Below, piece after piece: positions 1-11,891 of a DNA stretch of 64,000 bases. The notes beneath the pieces were generated by a model that made no database searches, had not been told where the DNA came from, and worked only from the letters and a program-made list of their open reading frames with translations. The position numbers were made by a program, and so were the translations under genes. Each line of letters opens with the position of its first letter. Within the stretch, counting starts at the first letter, position 1. Source of the DNA: Rhinolophus ferrumequinum (Eukaryota; Chordata; Mammalia; Chiroptera; Rhinolophidae). Where the stretch lies: the NCBI RefSeq assembly GCF_004115265.2, contig NC_046304.1:12826292-12890291 (forward strand). Reading direction: 5' to 3'.

Positions 1-594
1 ATGTGATCCAGAAGGTAGTGGGGAAACATTTTAAAAGCTTTAAAAATAAAAATAAAATCAATCTAGAATTTTATACCCAGTGAAAATATCTTACAAAAAT
101 GTAAGAAAAACTGAGATATTTTCAATATATTATTAGCTGACCTGAACTTGAAGTCCTCAGTCAAAAGAAAAATACCAGATAAAATCTAATCTGGATCTAT
201 ACAAAGGAATTAAGAACCCGGAAATGGTAAATATGCAGATAAATATAAAAAATTTTTTATTATTTAAAAAATCTCTTTCTCAACTTGATAAAAGGCCTCT
301 ATGAAAACGTATAGCTAATATCAGACTTGATGCTGAAATACTGAATACTTTAACCCTATGATCAGGATTAGGCGACAGTGTCTGCTTTCATCACTCATAT
401 TCGACTTTGTATTGGAAGTTCTAGTCAGTACAATAGAGAAACAAAAGGCATCCAACATGGGAAAGGAAAAAGTAAAACTATGTATTAGTCACAGAAGATA
501 TGATTGTCTATGTGGAAAATTCTATAAAATGCCAAAAAAGATACCAGAATTAAGAAGTTTAATATTGTTGCAGGATATAATACAAAACTAAATT
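1..594 (+). mobile_element. Old L1 (LINE-1) fragment
   Basis: Bases 1-240 read like the region around the first reading frame of ancient L1/HAL1 elements, with similar text near 62540-62960. From about 250 the sequence is a decayed L1 ORF2 reverse-transcriptase segment: at 457-560 the frame reads GKEKVKLCIS, then a shifted relative of the usual DDMIVYVEN stretch. The element continues at 1389 after an insertion. It is full of frame breaks and is not functional. The family call is from memory of L1 ORF2. Confidence 0.7.
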
Positions 595-599
595 TTTTA

Positions 600-1381
<782 letters not shown>

Positions 1382-1388
1382 CTAAATT

Positions 1389-2335
1389 GTATTTCTATAT
1401 ATTGGCAGTGACCAATCAGATATTGAAATTTTAAAAATACCATTTACAATACCATAAAAATATTAAATATTTAGGGAGAGATCCAACAAAGATTTGCAAG
1501 AACTATACATGCAAACTACACATTGAAAACATTGCTAAGAAAAAAATTAAAGAAAAACCTAAATAAATGGAGAGCTATATTATATTCATGGATCAGAAAA
1601 CTCAATATTCGTAAAGTGTTGAGTCTCCCCAAATTTATGTACAAAATCAACACCATTCCAGTCAAAATCTCCGTGGGCTTTTTTTTTTTTTTTAAGATTT
1701 TATTGGGGAGGGGGAACAGGACTTTTATTGGGGAACAGTGTGTACTTCCATGACTTTTTTTCCAAGCCAAGTTGTTGTCCCTTCAATCTCAGTTGTGGAG
1801 GGTGCCGTTCAGCTTCAAGTTGTTGTCCTTTCAGTCTTAGTTGTGGAGGGTGCCGTTTAGCTTCAAGTTGTCCTTTCAGTCTTAGTTGTGGAGGGCACAG
1901 CTCAGCTCCAGGTCCAGTTGCTGTTGCTAGTTGCAGGCGGTGCAGCCCACCATCCCGTGCGGGAGTCCAACTGGCAACCTTTTGGTTGAGAGGACGCACT
2001 CCAACCAACTGAGACATCCGGGAGCTCAGCAGCAGCTCAGCTCAAGGTGCCTGTTCAAACTTAGTTGCAGGGGGCGCTGCCCACCATCCCTTGTGGGACA
2101 TGAGGACTTGAACCAACAATCTTGTGGTTGAGAGCCCACTGGCCCATGTGGGAATGCAACTGGCCGCCTTCGGAGTTAGGAGCACGGAGCTCCAATCGCC
2201 TGAGCCACTAGGCTAGCCCCTCCGTGGGCTTTTTTGAGGGGAGTGGAACAAGCTGATTCTAAAATTTATATGGAAATGCAATGGACCTAAAATGGCCAAA
2301 GCAACATTTGGTCCTTCCACTTTTTATCTATCCAT
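1389..2335 (+). mobile_element. L1 ORF2 fragment continued, split by a SINE
   Basis: At 1523-1680 the frame reads LYSWIRKLNIRKVLSLPKF and on to NTIPVKI. This is the part of L1 ORF2 after the reverse-transcriptase core, where the usual text is close to 'INIVKMAILPKAIYRFNAIPIKI'. It resumes after the SINE with a relative of KFIWKCNGPKMAKATF at about 2255-2310. It is the same old element as 1-594. Confidence 0.75.
1685..2219 (-). mobile_element. tRNA-derived SINE, long multi-unit form, minus strand
   Basis: This is a long copy with three head-like units, and the segment 'cttcaagttg..cctttcagtcttagttgtggagggtgccgtt' is repeated near 1790-1890. It is flanked by a perfect 16-bp target-site duplication, CTCCGTGGGCTTTTTT, at 1669-1684 and 2220-2235. 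The L1 frame is continuous across the pair, so the insertion boundaries are secure. Confidence 0.92.
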
Positions 2336-2960
2336 CCTCCAGTAAATTACTTAACACAATAGTGCCTTAATGTCCTAATCTGTAAACGAGGGATAATAAT
2401 GTATCTATCTCATAGAGTTGTGAGGATTGCATGAGTTAGGATATGTAAAGTACTAAAATAATGTTTAGCACAAACTTAGTAGTATAGAAAAGTTTATTAT
2501 TGCAGCAATGTATGAAGACTAAAAATTATCTTTATAAAATTTACGGGATAGATTATACTATAGTGACTGGGGAACTGGGGTCTGGAGTCCAAACACTGTG
2601 GCTGTGTCACTTATACATTTATTATATCACCATTACGCTCTACCTTAGGAGTGTTATTTAACCTCTTAAAGTTCAATTTTTATCATCTGCAAAATGGGGA
2701 TAACAGTTGCAGCTAGTACTGAATACTTATTCAGTATTCTAGGAACTTAATATAATTATCTCATTTAATTATTCCTGTGACTGTTGGAGATAAGTATTAA
2801 TAAGCCCATTTTATACATGAGAGAACTGAAGCATAACAAAGTTAAATAACTACCTAGGGTAGATTAGGTTAATAAGTGACAATGATAGAATTCAAATCCA
2901 GGAACTTTTAAAGTCCAGAGCCTATCACCCATGACATTGATCATCATGTAATACTGCCAC
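2336..2960 (+). repeat. MIR/L2-like ancient repeat pieces
   Basis: Three segments (about 2360-2470, 2555-2720 and 2730-2930) read like MIR or L2 tails, with text such as 'taatctgtaaacgaggg', 'catctgcaaaatggggataa' and 'ttcaaatccaggaac'. They are strongly diverged. No gene is seen. Confidence 0.5.
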
Positions 2961-3019
2961 TAAAGAAAATAATAATGCAGTACCCACCTCAAAGTATTAC
3001 AAAATAAATAAATAAAATA

Positions 3020-5012
3020 AAATTTATGTGGACATGCAAAGAACTTAGAATGGTTAAAATAACATTGAAGAAGAAGAACAAAGTTGGAGAACTTAGTATT
3101 ACCCAATTTAAGACTTATTACAAAGCTACAGTAATAAAGACAATGTGTTATCAGTGTAACTATATCAAATATACAAATAGATCAGTGGAACACAACAGAG
3201 AGCAAGAAATAAACCTGCACATACATGCTCAGCTGATTTTTTAAAAAGTTGCAAAGGCATTCACTGGAGAAAGGATAATTTTTCAATGCTTTAAACAGCC
3301 AATGGAACAGAATAGAGCGTCCAGAAATATAAGTACACATATATGGTCAATCAATTTTCAACAAAAGTGCAAAGGCAATTCAGTGGAGAAAGGAAGTAGT
3401 CTTAAACAAATAGTGCTGAAACCATAGGGCATCCATATGCAAACAAAACAACCTAAAATCAAAACAAAACCAAAATACTCAAAATGAATCATAGAACAAA
3501 ATGTAAAACTTAAAACTTCTAGAAGAAAACATGGGAGAAAATCTTCATGACCTTAGGTTTAGCAAAGATTTCTTAGATACTACATCAAAAGTACTATCCA
3601 TAAAAGAAAAAACAATCAATAAATTGGACTTCATCAAAATTAGAAACTTCTGTTTAAAGGGTACTGTTAAGAGAATGAAAAGACAAGCCACAGACTAGGA
3701 GATAATATTTGAAAATTATGTATCTTATAAAAACATGTATACAGAATATTACAAAGAACACTCAAAACTTAACATTACGTGTTAGGCACGGCCGGAGGAA
3801 TGAGTGTTGGGAGACCAAGATTGGTCTATTAGAATTTACTTGGCATGTTTGAGCTGCAGGAGGTCAGGCTAGAAAAGACCATAACCTCCTCAAGCAAAGA
3901 GGGGTATGGAGTTTTATAGGAGGGGTCAAACGAGGGTGTTCCCCCTTCAATGCTTCAGGGGGGTTTTGTTGACAAGGGGTTTCAGGGCATGACTAAGCCC
4001 TCTAGCTCCACGCCCTGCCTCAGGTCACTGAAGGGACTGCCCAGGCCCGCTGATCACAGGCCCATAGGAGACAAAGCAAGACAGGATCAAGACAAGATGG
4101 CTTTTAAGACAAAGTTTCTGCTCCTGGCCTAAATATGGGTTAACATTAAGAAAACAAACAATCCAATTAAAACACAGGGAAAATATTTGAACAGATACTT
4201 CAGCAAAAAAGATATACAAATGGCAAATAAGCACATGAAAACATCCTCAACACCATTAGTGATTAGGGAAATGCAAATTCAGACCTCAATGAGATATTTA
4301 CACACCTATATTAGAATGGCTAAAATTAAAAAGACTGACGTCCATGTGCTGGTGAAGATGTGGAGGAAATGGAACTCTCACACACTGCTGGTGGGAATGG
4401 AAAATGGAGCAACCACTTTGGAAAAGAGTTTGGTAGTTTCTAAAAAAAAATTAAATCCCCGTAAGCACTTACCCATTAACTCCTAGGCATTTACCCAAGA
4501 GGAATGAATGCATATATTCACGTGAAGACATGTACACAGACGTTCAGAGTCGCTTTATTTGAGGGTCAAAAACTGGGAACAATCAAAGTGTTCATCAATA
4601 GGTAAATTGATCAACAAATTGTAGTACGTTCATACAATCGGACGCATTGAACTTAGCAATCAAAAGAAATTACCTAGTGATACACGTAGCAGCAGGAATG
4701 AATGAATCTCAGAATAATTGTGCAGAGTGAAAGAAGCCAGACAAAAGAAAGAGTCCACACTGTACAATTCCATTTGTACTTAAAAACCTCTCAAATTGTA
4801 AACTTATAGTGACAGAAAGCATATCAACCGTCGCTTGGGTAAGGGTTTGGGGAGAAGTGGAAAGAAGGAATGACAGGGATGCGAGGAAACTTTTGGGGGA
4901 CGGTGGACGTGTTCATTATTTTTATTGTGATGTTGGTTTCTGTGATATATACAAAACTTTAAATATGTGCAGTTTATTTTATGTCAGTAATACCTCAGCA
5001 AAGCTATTGAAA
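3020..5012 (+). mobile_element. Old L1 3' half (ORF2 end and 3' UTR)
   Basis: At 3026-3200 the frame reads KKKNKVGELSITQFKTYYKA, matching the L1 ORF2 C-terminal region. After it comes the long A-rich 3' text typical of old L1 elements ('gaaatgcaaattcagacctc', 'gaactctcacacactgctggtgg', 'aagaagccagacaaaagaaagag'), ending near 5012. An unrelated 0.36-kb block interrupts it at about 3780-4138. Confidence 0.75.
3780..4138. mobile_element. Unclassified insertion in L1, possibly an old solo LTR
   Basis: This moderately GC-rich block begins TGTTAGGCACGG and splits the L1 3' region. The L1 text runs on naturally if the block is removed together with one copy of the flanking TTAACATTA (about 3768-3776 and 4139-4147). 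The TG start suggests an LTR, but I do not see a clear CA end or a recognised family. A decayed DNA transposon is an alternative. Confidence 0.35.
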
Positions 5013-5431
5013 AAAGTCTTGGGGTGGGGAAGGCTGGGTGTCAGAACGGGGAGGACTTTGAAAGCCAGACAGAGGGGCGTGGATGACGCTGAGGCCAGGG
5101 GCAGCTTCGGTTGTGGGAAGCCAGTCCTGGAGGGGCCAAAGCCAGGTCAGGATATCCTTACAATGGCCCCACCTGAGGGGTGGGGATGGAGTCCAGAGAT
5201 AAAAAAAAAAGGAAAAGCAACTAGATCATTGATAATTTAGGGCCCCTTCCCTGCCTCCCAGGGCAGTAATTTGATAAATCAAATCTGGGGCAAGGAAGGC
5301 CTTTAAGGCTTGAAACAAAAATCCTGTATGTCCACTTCTTTCTGGTTTCTCCCTTGTGAATGGGGTTCTGTGATCACAGCTCTTACTGCTCACCGCAGCT
5401 GGGTGTTACTGCCTGTCAAAAAGTCACTCAC
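5013..5431. other. Intergenic, nothing recognised
   Basis: Mixed-composition sequence with no coding frame, RNA gene or repeat family that I recognise. Confidence 0.5.
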
Positions 5432-5797
5432 GGGCTGGCCCGGTGGATCAGGTGGTTAGAGCTCCATGCTCCTAACTCCAAAGGCTGTCAGTTCAATTCC
5501 CACATGGGCCAGTGGGCTCTCAACCACAAGATTGCCAATTCAATTCTTCGAGTCCCTCAAGGGATGGTGGGCAGTGCCCCCTGCAACTAGCAACAGCACC
5601 TGGACCTGGACCTGAGCTGCGCCCTCCACAACTAAGACTGAAAAGACACCAACTTGAAGCTGAACAGCACCCTCCACAACTAAGATTGAAAGGACAACAA
5701 CTTGACTTGGGAAAAAAAAAAAGTCTGGAAGTACACACTGTTCCCCAATAAAGTCCTGTTCTCCTTCCCCAATAAAATCTTTAGGAAAAAAAAAAAA
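5432..5797 (+). mobile_element. tRNA-derived SINE, plus strand
   Basis: The full-length copy starts gggctggcccggtgg. It has a tRNA-like head, a second head-like unit (tcaaccacaagattgcc), a body reading 'ccctccacaactaag..gaaaggacaacaacttgactt' and a tail with two aataaa motifs and a 12-base A-run. The flanks repeat AAAAAGTCACTCAC on both sides (about 5418-5431 and 5793-5806), so this is a fairly young insertion. Confidence 0.93.
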
Positions 5798-5806
5798 GTC
5801 ACTCAC

Positions 5807-6573
5807 TCACTGAGGCTTACCAAACAGGAAGGGGCTGGAGATTTGTCCCTAACCCCGGTCTCCAGGGCAGGAAGGGGACTTGACCCACTGAGCCACTTTT
5901 CCGGCTGATATCCCCCAGCTGTCCTTCCCCTGTCCAAGCCAGGCACTGATTTCTCACTCAAGTCATGGACCTTCTTGGGTCTGACCTCCATCTCTCCAGG
6001 TTTAATGTAAGGCACACATTTTTATCTCTGGCCTGTGACTTGCTTAAATGATCCTGAAGTCAATGCCTGGCTTTCTTGCCCACTTCTTCACTGCCCCTAT
6101 TCCCACCTCAGTTTACACCCGAAATGCCACAGCTGCCACTGTGCCCTGATTAATGGATGACCCCATCAGGTGACAGAATCTAAATATAACTTGGCTGTCT
6201 GCCTGGCTGGCTGACTTCCTGTGTGTGCTCAGGGAAAAGACCAGGACTTGCGCCTTTCCCAAGCTTGCAGATCCAGATCTTTGCTTTGGGATGGCAATCA
6301 GGACACAACCTTGCTCGAGAGAAAGAAAAGTATTTGTGGTAGGAGAAAGCATGGTCCAGAGAAATATGGGGAATCTGCAAAGTCATGGCTTGGGCAGGAT
6401 ATTCAGGTACCAGTTCACTATTAGGACGTCGATCAAAGGCCCTTTGCAGATTCCCTACTGGCGACGAGGAACCTCACGGAAGTCCATCGCTTAGAGATGT
6501 TAGTTACTCTGTAAGGCTCTTAACTTTGCCTCTGACTTTGGGTTTAGCCCCCATCTTTCTCTGGACTTTCAGT
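5807..6573. other. Intergenic, nothing recognised
   Basis: No coding, RNA or repeat family was recognised. The open frames here are short and show no family signature. Confidence 0.5.
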
Positions 6574-6628
6574 ATTGGATGGATGGATGGATGGATGGAT
6601 GGATGGATGGATGGATGGATGGATGGAG
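6574..6628 (+). repeat. (GGAT)n microsatellite
   Basis: About thirteen uninterrupted copies of the tetranucleotide ggat. It is probably length-polymorphic. Confidence 0.97.
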
Positions 6629-6959
6629 TAGATACATGTTATAAAAACATTCTTGGGGCTTGGTGACTTGGCCAAAGTAACTGGCCTAGTGAGCGCAGAT
6701 CTAAGGCTCACACTAAGTCAGTGTTCTTCTGTTAATAAGCCCTACACTTAATTATACAGCAGGGTACTTGGAGCCCAGCAAGGACAGTTACATGGCCCTG
6801 GGGCAGAAATGAAGCAATTTGGAAGGAAGCCAGTCTATGGAAAAGATTGCAACTGCTCACGTCTGTGGACTTGCCCTTCTGGTTTCTCCTTTTGGAATGC
6901 TCTTCCCTGCTTTCATCCAGCTAACTTCTATTCATCACTTAAGGCTGAGCTCAATTTAG

Positions 6960-7790
6960 TTACATGGTAGGATACAGCACAAATTTATAAAGACTGGAAG
7001 CCATACAGAAAATATTTACCAGCTTGACTTTATATATGTATGAAAATCCAAACTTCCATACTGGGGTAGACATTGAAAAGTTAAAAAATAAGCAGGAGGC
7101 TGGGAGAAAATATTTGTAACACATATAACAGACAAAGGATTACTATTTATAATGTAGACAGGGCTCCTATAAATAAATTAAAAGATAAACAAAGAAACTC
7201 AGGCAGAATGGATAAACAAACTATGGTACATCCAAACAATGGAAGATTATTCAGTGATAAAAACAGTTAAAATGATATGAACAGGCAATTCAAGACTAGA
7301 AATAAAGTGGGCAATTAACTTATGAATAAACCAGAGAAATACAAAATAAAATTTCATATCATATTTCACCTATCAGATTGCCAAAACTTAAAAGACTGAT
7401 AGCATACAGTGTTTATTGAAATTCTCTAGCCAAAACTCTATAAAGCTACTATTCATTGCTGTAGTATTGGTTTTAATTAGAAACAAGCCAAATATTCCTC
7501 AACAGGGTAACGGATAATAAAAATTATGGCACATCTATAAGCTAAAATACTATAAAAATGTGTTAGGCCCGTAAGTACTGAAATGAAATAACGTTCATGA
7601 TATGTTAAATTAAAAAGTGATTTGTTGAATAGTGTGTAAAGCATGTTCCCGTTTCTCTGGAAGATACAATTTTAGAACATTATTACGTTCTTCCATTCTT
7701 AGTCTTTTCTTTTTATGACATATGAATCTTCTTCCAAAGTAAATATTTTGTATGAGAGAAAAAGTTGTTTTTGTTGTGTTTTTTTTTTTA
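6960..7790 (+). mobile_element. Old L1 3' region fragments
   Basis: Text such as 'gaggctgggagaaaatatttg', 'agacaaaggattactattta' and 'catccaaacaatggaagatt' matches the 3' part of ancient L1 elements. It is diverged and broken. The stretch 6629-6960 before it holds only a possible MIR tail, and 7790-8022 is AT-rich with nothing recognised. Confidence 0.6.
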
Positions 7791-8038
7791 CAAAGCTTCA
7801 GTGTTGTTTTAAACTCAATTAAAAACTTTCTTAACTAATTTTCTTAACTAATATCATTAAATTTAATTGAAGATCTGTCCTCATTGGCTAAGTGACTTAC
7901 TTTATATAAACATAGAAAAATATTATTACTACCTTATGGGAATTTAAGTTAGAACAAAAACCAAACTCACAGAATTCAGAAGCTTGTGGAATACCCTGAA
8001 AAGGGTTTGGATTTGCTGCCACAAAAATATGGGCATAG

Positions 8039-8462
8039 GGCCGGCTCGGTGGCTCAGGTGGTTGGAGCGCCCTGCTCCTAACGCCGCGGTTGCTCATTCG
8101 ATTCCCATATGGGCCAGTAAGCTGCACCCCTCTACAGCTAAGATTGTGAACAATGACTCTCCCTGGAGCTGGGCGGTGGTGAGCAGCCAGAAGTTGGTGT
8201 GAGCTGCCGCTGGCTACTGTGTGCTGCCAGGAGCAGCTGGTGGCCAGGGTGGCCGGCAGCCATAGTGAGTGGCCAACAGCCGGCGAAAGCTTTCGTGAGT
8301 GGCTGACCGAGGCAACCGGCGATACGGGTAGGGTGGGGGACCGCACAAGGCTCATACTACCAGCATGGGCCAGGGAACTGTGTTCTACACAAGTAGACTG
8401 AAAAACAACGGCTTGAACCGGAGCTGGGGGGTGAGTAGAAGAAGGGGGGAAGATATGGGGAA
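8039..8462 (+). mobile_element. tRNA-derived SINE, subtype with ggc-cac-rich middle
   Basis: The head, gggccggctcggtggctcag, is followed by a GC-rich middle of degenerate repeats (gagtggccaacagccgg, gtggccagggtggccggcag). A distinct tail with 'gactgaaaaacaacggcttgaaccgg' follows. It is flanked by a perfect 16-bp duplication, AAAAATATGGGCATAG (8023-8038 and 8463-8478). The same subtype lies at 11098-11568 and 13816-14290. Confidence 0.92.
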
Positions 8463-8834
8463 AAAAATATGGGCATAGATTTGGTGGTCACTAATTACCT
8501 GCGTGACTTCATACTTAAGCTCTTGAAGGCTTGCAGTGTGAGGATTAACCAAAAAAAAAAAAGAACAGACCAAAAAACTAATGTAGGAGGTCTAAGAAGC
8601 AAAAATGAGATTACTGAAGGCAGAGGGAAGAATAAGGAGCCAAGATAAGTAAAAGGAAAGATTAGACTGATGTATACATGTCAGATGTCACGCACTTTAC
8701 CTTTTCCCAAAGTCCAGAATTATAGCTATGCTGGAGAATTGATTTACACTGGTTGCTGAAGGAATTCAGTTGCACAATTAAAAGGATAACTACAATCATC
8801 TTATCTCTACTATTTAATAAGAGCTGAGGGTTTT

Positions 8835-9177
8835 GGGGCCGGCCCGGTGGCTCAGGTGGTTAGATCTCCATGCTCCTAACTCTGAAGGCTGCCGGTTTGA
8901 AAGGCTGCCGGTTCGAAAGGCTGCCGGTTTGATTCCCACATGGGCCAGTGGGCTCTCAACCACAAGGTTGCCAGTTCGATTCCTCGACTCCCACAAGGGA
9001 TGGTGGGCAGCGCCCCCTGCAACTAAAATTGAACATGGCACCTTGAGCTGAGCTGTGCCCTCCACAACTAAGACTGAAAGGACAACAACTTGACTTGGAA
9101 TAAAGTCTTGGAAGTACACACTGTTCCCCAATAAAGTCCTATTCCCCTTCCCCAGTAAAATCTTTAAAAAAAAAAAA
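8835..9177 (+). mobile_element. tRNA-derived SINE with triplicated B-box segment
   Basis: A standard copy with a tail of aataaa motifs and an A-run. It is flanked by a perfect 15-bp duplication, AGAGCTGAGGGTTTT (8820-8834 and 9178-9192). Inside the tRNA head a 16-bp unit, aaggctgccggtttga, occurs three times in tandem (8885-8932). Confidence 0.94.
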
Positions 9178-9192
9178 AGAGCTGAGGGTTTT

Positions 9193-10559
9193 AACCAATG
9201 CAATGAGACCAAAAAAAAAAAAAAATACTAAATTTACACTTGCTAGAAATGTAGACTCTAAATTATGACTCAAAAGTTTAATCTAGCCTTAGTTAAAATC
9301 AAAAGAAACTACCAGTCACAAGGTTATTGGACGAGAATGATGGAAGAGAAATATATTTTTGCCAAAATTATTTGAGAATGCAAGTGTTGTGCTGGTTACT
9401 ACCATCTTAGCAAGAGAAGGAAGAAGAAGTTAGCACTGTTGGAGACTAGCCAGGTGTCACCAAAGATCTAATTTACGATTAAACTGTACATGCTTACTTC
9501 CTTGTCGTCATGATGGCAGTTCCTCTTGGTGTGTTCACTGGTATTCGAGAAGAAGGAACTAAAGAGGTTCCATGAGATATTCATCTGTTAGAGTACAAGA
9601 GGATTTTTGTTTCTGATTAATCTCACAGGAATGTAACCTTTAACTACAAGGCTCGGACTAACCATAAAACTTGTAAAATATGATTATTTTGACAGATCGT
9701 ATTTGTTCATTTAGGCCACAAAATACACTTGTTATAGGAAATTAAATTTGCTCACTTAATCTGTAAACGAATTCAATGGTTTTGTGATAATTAATGTACC
9801 GTTTTATAAATGAAGTTATTTGCATTGCATAGACATTGGTTGCGTCAAAGAATTGCTGGGACGGCTGGAGAGCCAGGTTTGAGGTTGTGCAGTGAGAACC
9901 ACAACCAAAATTATGGCACAGAACCAGTGTTGTGAGGACGTTTTCTGCTGCCATCCCAGAGGGGTGGATGCTGCAGGGACACTGACAAGGGCTCTGCAAC
10001 TGGAGGCTACCACTGGCATTGTTGCCACTGCTGATACCAGAAACTGGACGTTGCCGTCACCATCTCCACTCCTGTTAGTGATGATGCTCCACTGTCTCTG
10101 TTCGTTCCTTAGCTCCCGATGAAAACTTCAGGACTGTGCATTTGACTGGCTGCATCTAGGTCCTAGCGGCAAAGGACACTGGGAAAGTAAGCATCTGGCA
10201 GTGCTAGCTTCTATGGTGAGAGGGTTATGCCATTCACCAAGACTGTAAAGGTGGGGAAAGGAGTTCCAAATATAGGAAATATGGGAAAGGAGTTCCAATA
10301 CATAGGGAAGGGGTTCGATTCTGAGCGGTCAATAAAAGTTATAAAAGTCCATTATAACTTGTCAACCCCAACTATCCTCTTACTGTGCACCTGTGACCGA
10401 AAAGTGAATGTTGTAAGAGAAAAATCATCTCATCATACTGATTGAACTCACTTTCAGTTTATGGCCACAAGTTTCAAACGAGCTGGCAACACTGCCAGGC
10501 TATTCTTCACTTTCTTAGTAAATTCATTTTTCTACTTTCTGTGATACTATTACATATTT
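9193..10559. other. Intergenic, nothing recognised
   Basis: No gene was recognised. Open frames on both strands near 9742-10122 overlap one another and resemble no known protein. At about 10252-10318 the phrase gggaaaggagttccaa recurs two to three times as a weak local tandem repeat. Confidence 0.5.
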
Positions 10560-10866
10560 CTCTCTCTTGAAATCTCCAACATCTCTCTCTCCCCCTCCAT
10601 TTAGTGATCCCTCAAGAAAACAGATGCCTTCAGAGGAGCTCTATCTCCTCTTTCAGCCAATCACACCCTTCCAAGTGGATCCCATCCCCTCACCTACTCC
10701 AAGACTTCACTTCTGCAATCTCCCTTCTTTCACATTCTACTGGATCATTTCACTGATATGTAAACATATCATCAGGTGCCTCATCTTCAAAAATGCAAAC
10801 AAGCCCATGTCCCCTTCCAACTGTTGGCCTCATTTCCCTGTTCCCTTTCCCAAACAAACCTTATTA

Positions 10867-11080
10867 CCATGTTTCCCCGAAAACAAGACCTAGATGGACA
10901 ATCAGCTCTAATGTATCTTTTGGAGCAAAAATTACTATAAGACCAGTTTTATTTTACTATAAGACAGGGTCTCATATAATAATATAATATAATATAAACC
11001 GGGTCATATATTAATTTTTTTCTCCAAAATACACATCAGAGCTGATTGTCCAGCTAGGTCTTATTTTTGGGGAAACATGG
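10867..11080. mobile_element. Fold-back TA-flanked MITE, family A
   Basis: The ends are inverted repeats (ccatgtttccccgaaaacaa and its complement) and the inner arms are also complementary, so the whole unit can fold into a hairpin. It is flanked by TA on both sides (10865-10866 and 11081-11082). Related copies lie at 28516-28689 and 58734-58946. There is no coding capacity; it was presumably moved by a Tc1/mariner or pogo-type transposase. Confidence 0.85.
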
Positions 11081-11097
11081 TAGAATTGTCCATTCTT

Positions 11098-11568
11098 TTT
11101 TTTTTTCCCCTTCTTCCACCTCCCCTGCACCCCGACTCCGGTTCAAGCCGTTGTTTCTCAGTCTAGTTGTGTAGGACTCAGCTCCCTGGCCCATGCTGGT
11201 GTTATGAGCCTTGCTCTCCCTCCCCTCCCGCCCCCTGGTTGAAGCAATGGTCGTAGGTCGTTGGTCGGACGCTCACAGCAGCTCTCGGCAGCTGCCAGCC
11301 ACTCATGCCGGCTGCTGGCCACTCACGCTGGCTGCCGGCCACTCACGCTGGCCACCAGCTGCTCCTGGCAGCACACGGTAGCCCACAGCAGCACACAGTA
11401 GTTCAAGCCGACCTCCGGCTGCTCACGGCAGCCCAGCTCCAGGGAGCTGGTGTTGTTTCACAATCTTAGCTGTAGAGGGTGCAGCTCACTGGCCCATGTG
11501 GGAATCGAACCACCTACCTCGGCACTAGGAGCACAGCGCTCCAACCACTTGAGCTACCTGGCCGGCCA
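11098..11568 (-). mobile_element. tRNA-derived SINE, ggc-cac-rich subtype, minus strand
   Basis: A copy of the subtype seen at 8039-8462, reversed. Its middle (about 11270-11430) is a run of degenerate units around 'ctggccactcacgctggctg'. A perfect 14-bp duplication, AATTGTCCATTCTT, flanks it (11084-11097 and 11569-11582). Confidence 0.92.
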
Positions 11569-11649
11569 AATTGTCCATTCTTACTGTCACTCTTCCTCAT
11601 CTCCAACTTTTCCATAAATTGCTTCAATCAGGCTCTTGTCCTCACTACA

Positions 11650-11891
11650 GAGGGTGCCAAAAAAAATGTGTTCACATTTTAAGAAAGGAAAACTGTATTA
11701 AAATTGTAATACTCCATATATACCGATAACAAAAGATAAATACAAGTCACGTTAGACTTCTACAATTACAAGAGGTGCTCAAAGTGGTTATCATCAGCGT
11801 CCAGACACTTCTGATTATGGTGAACTATTGCTTTAGCAATGTTGACTAAAGTGTCCACTTGTACACATTTTTTTTTTTTTGCATCCCCGGT
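11650..11891 (-). mobile_element. Non-autonomous mariner-like element
   Basis: The left end cagagggtgccaaaaaaaat is mirrored by a decayed right end (tttttttgcatccccgg), with TA at the flanks. On the minus strand about 11797-11770 reads as a short transposase C-terminus, CLDADDNHFEHLL-stop. It is therefore an internally deleted DNA transposon rather than a host gene. It sits inside the L2 remnant. Confidence 0.7.

Noticed and set aside
8039-8110. tRNA-like sequences with A and B boxes (here and in the other SINEs)
   Set aside because: They lack a proper acceptor stem pairing and are followed by SINE bodies and A-tails, so they are SINE heads rather than tRNA genes.
10567-10987. Open frames of 108 and 64 codons near 10.6-11.0 kb
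   Set aside because: They follow L2 text and run into a MITE; no independent gene signal.
11650-11891. Short C-terminal frame CLDADDNHFEHLL as a host peptide
   Set aside because: It lies between inverted repeats with TA flanks, so it is a transposase remnant.
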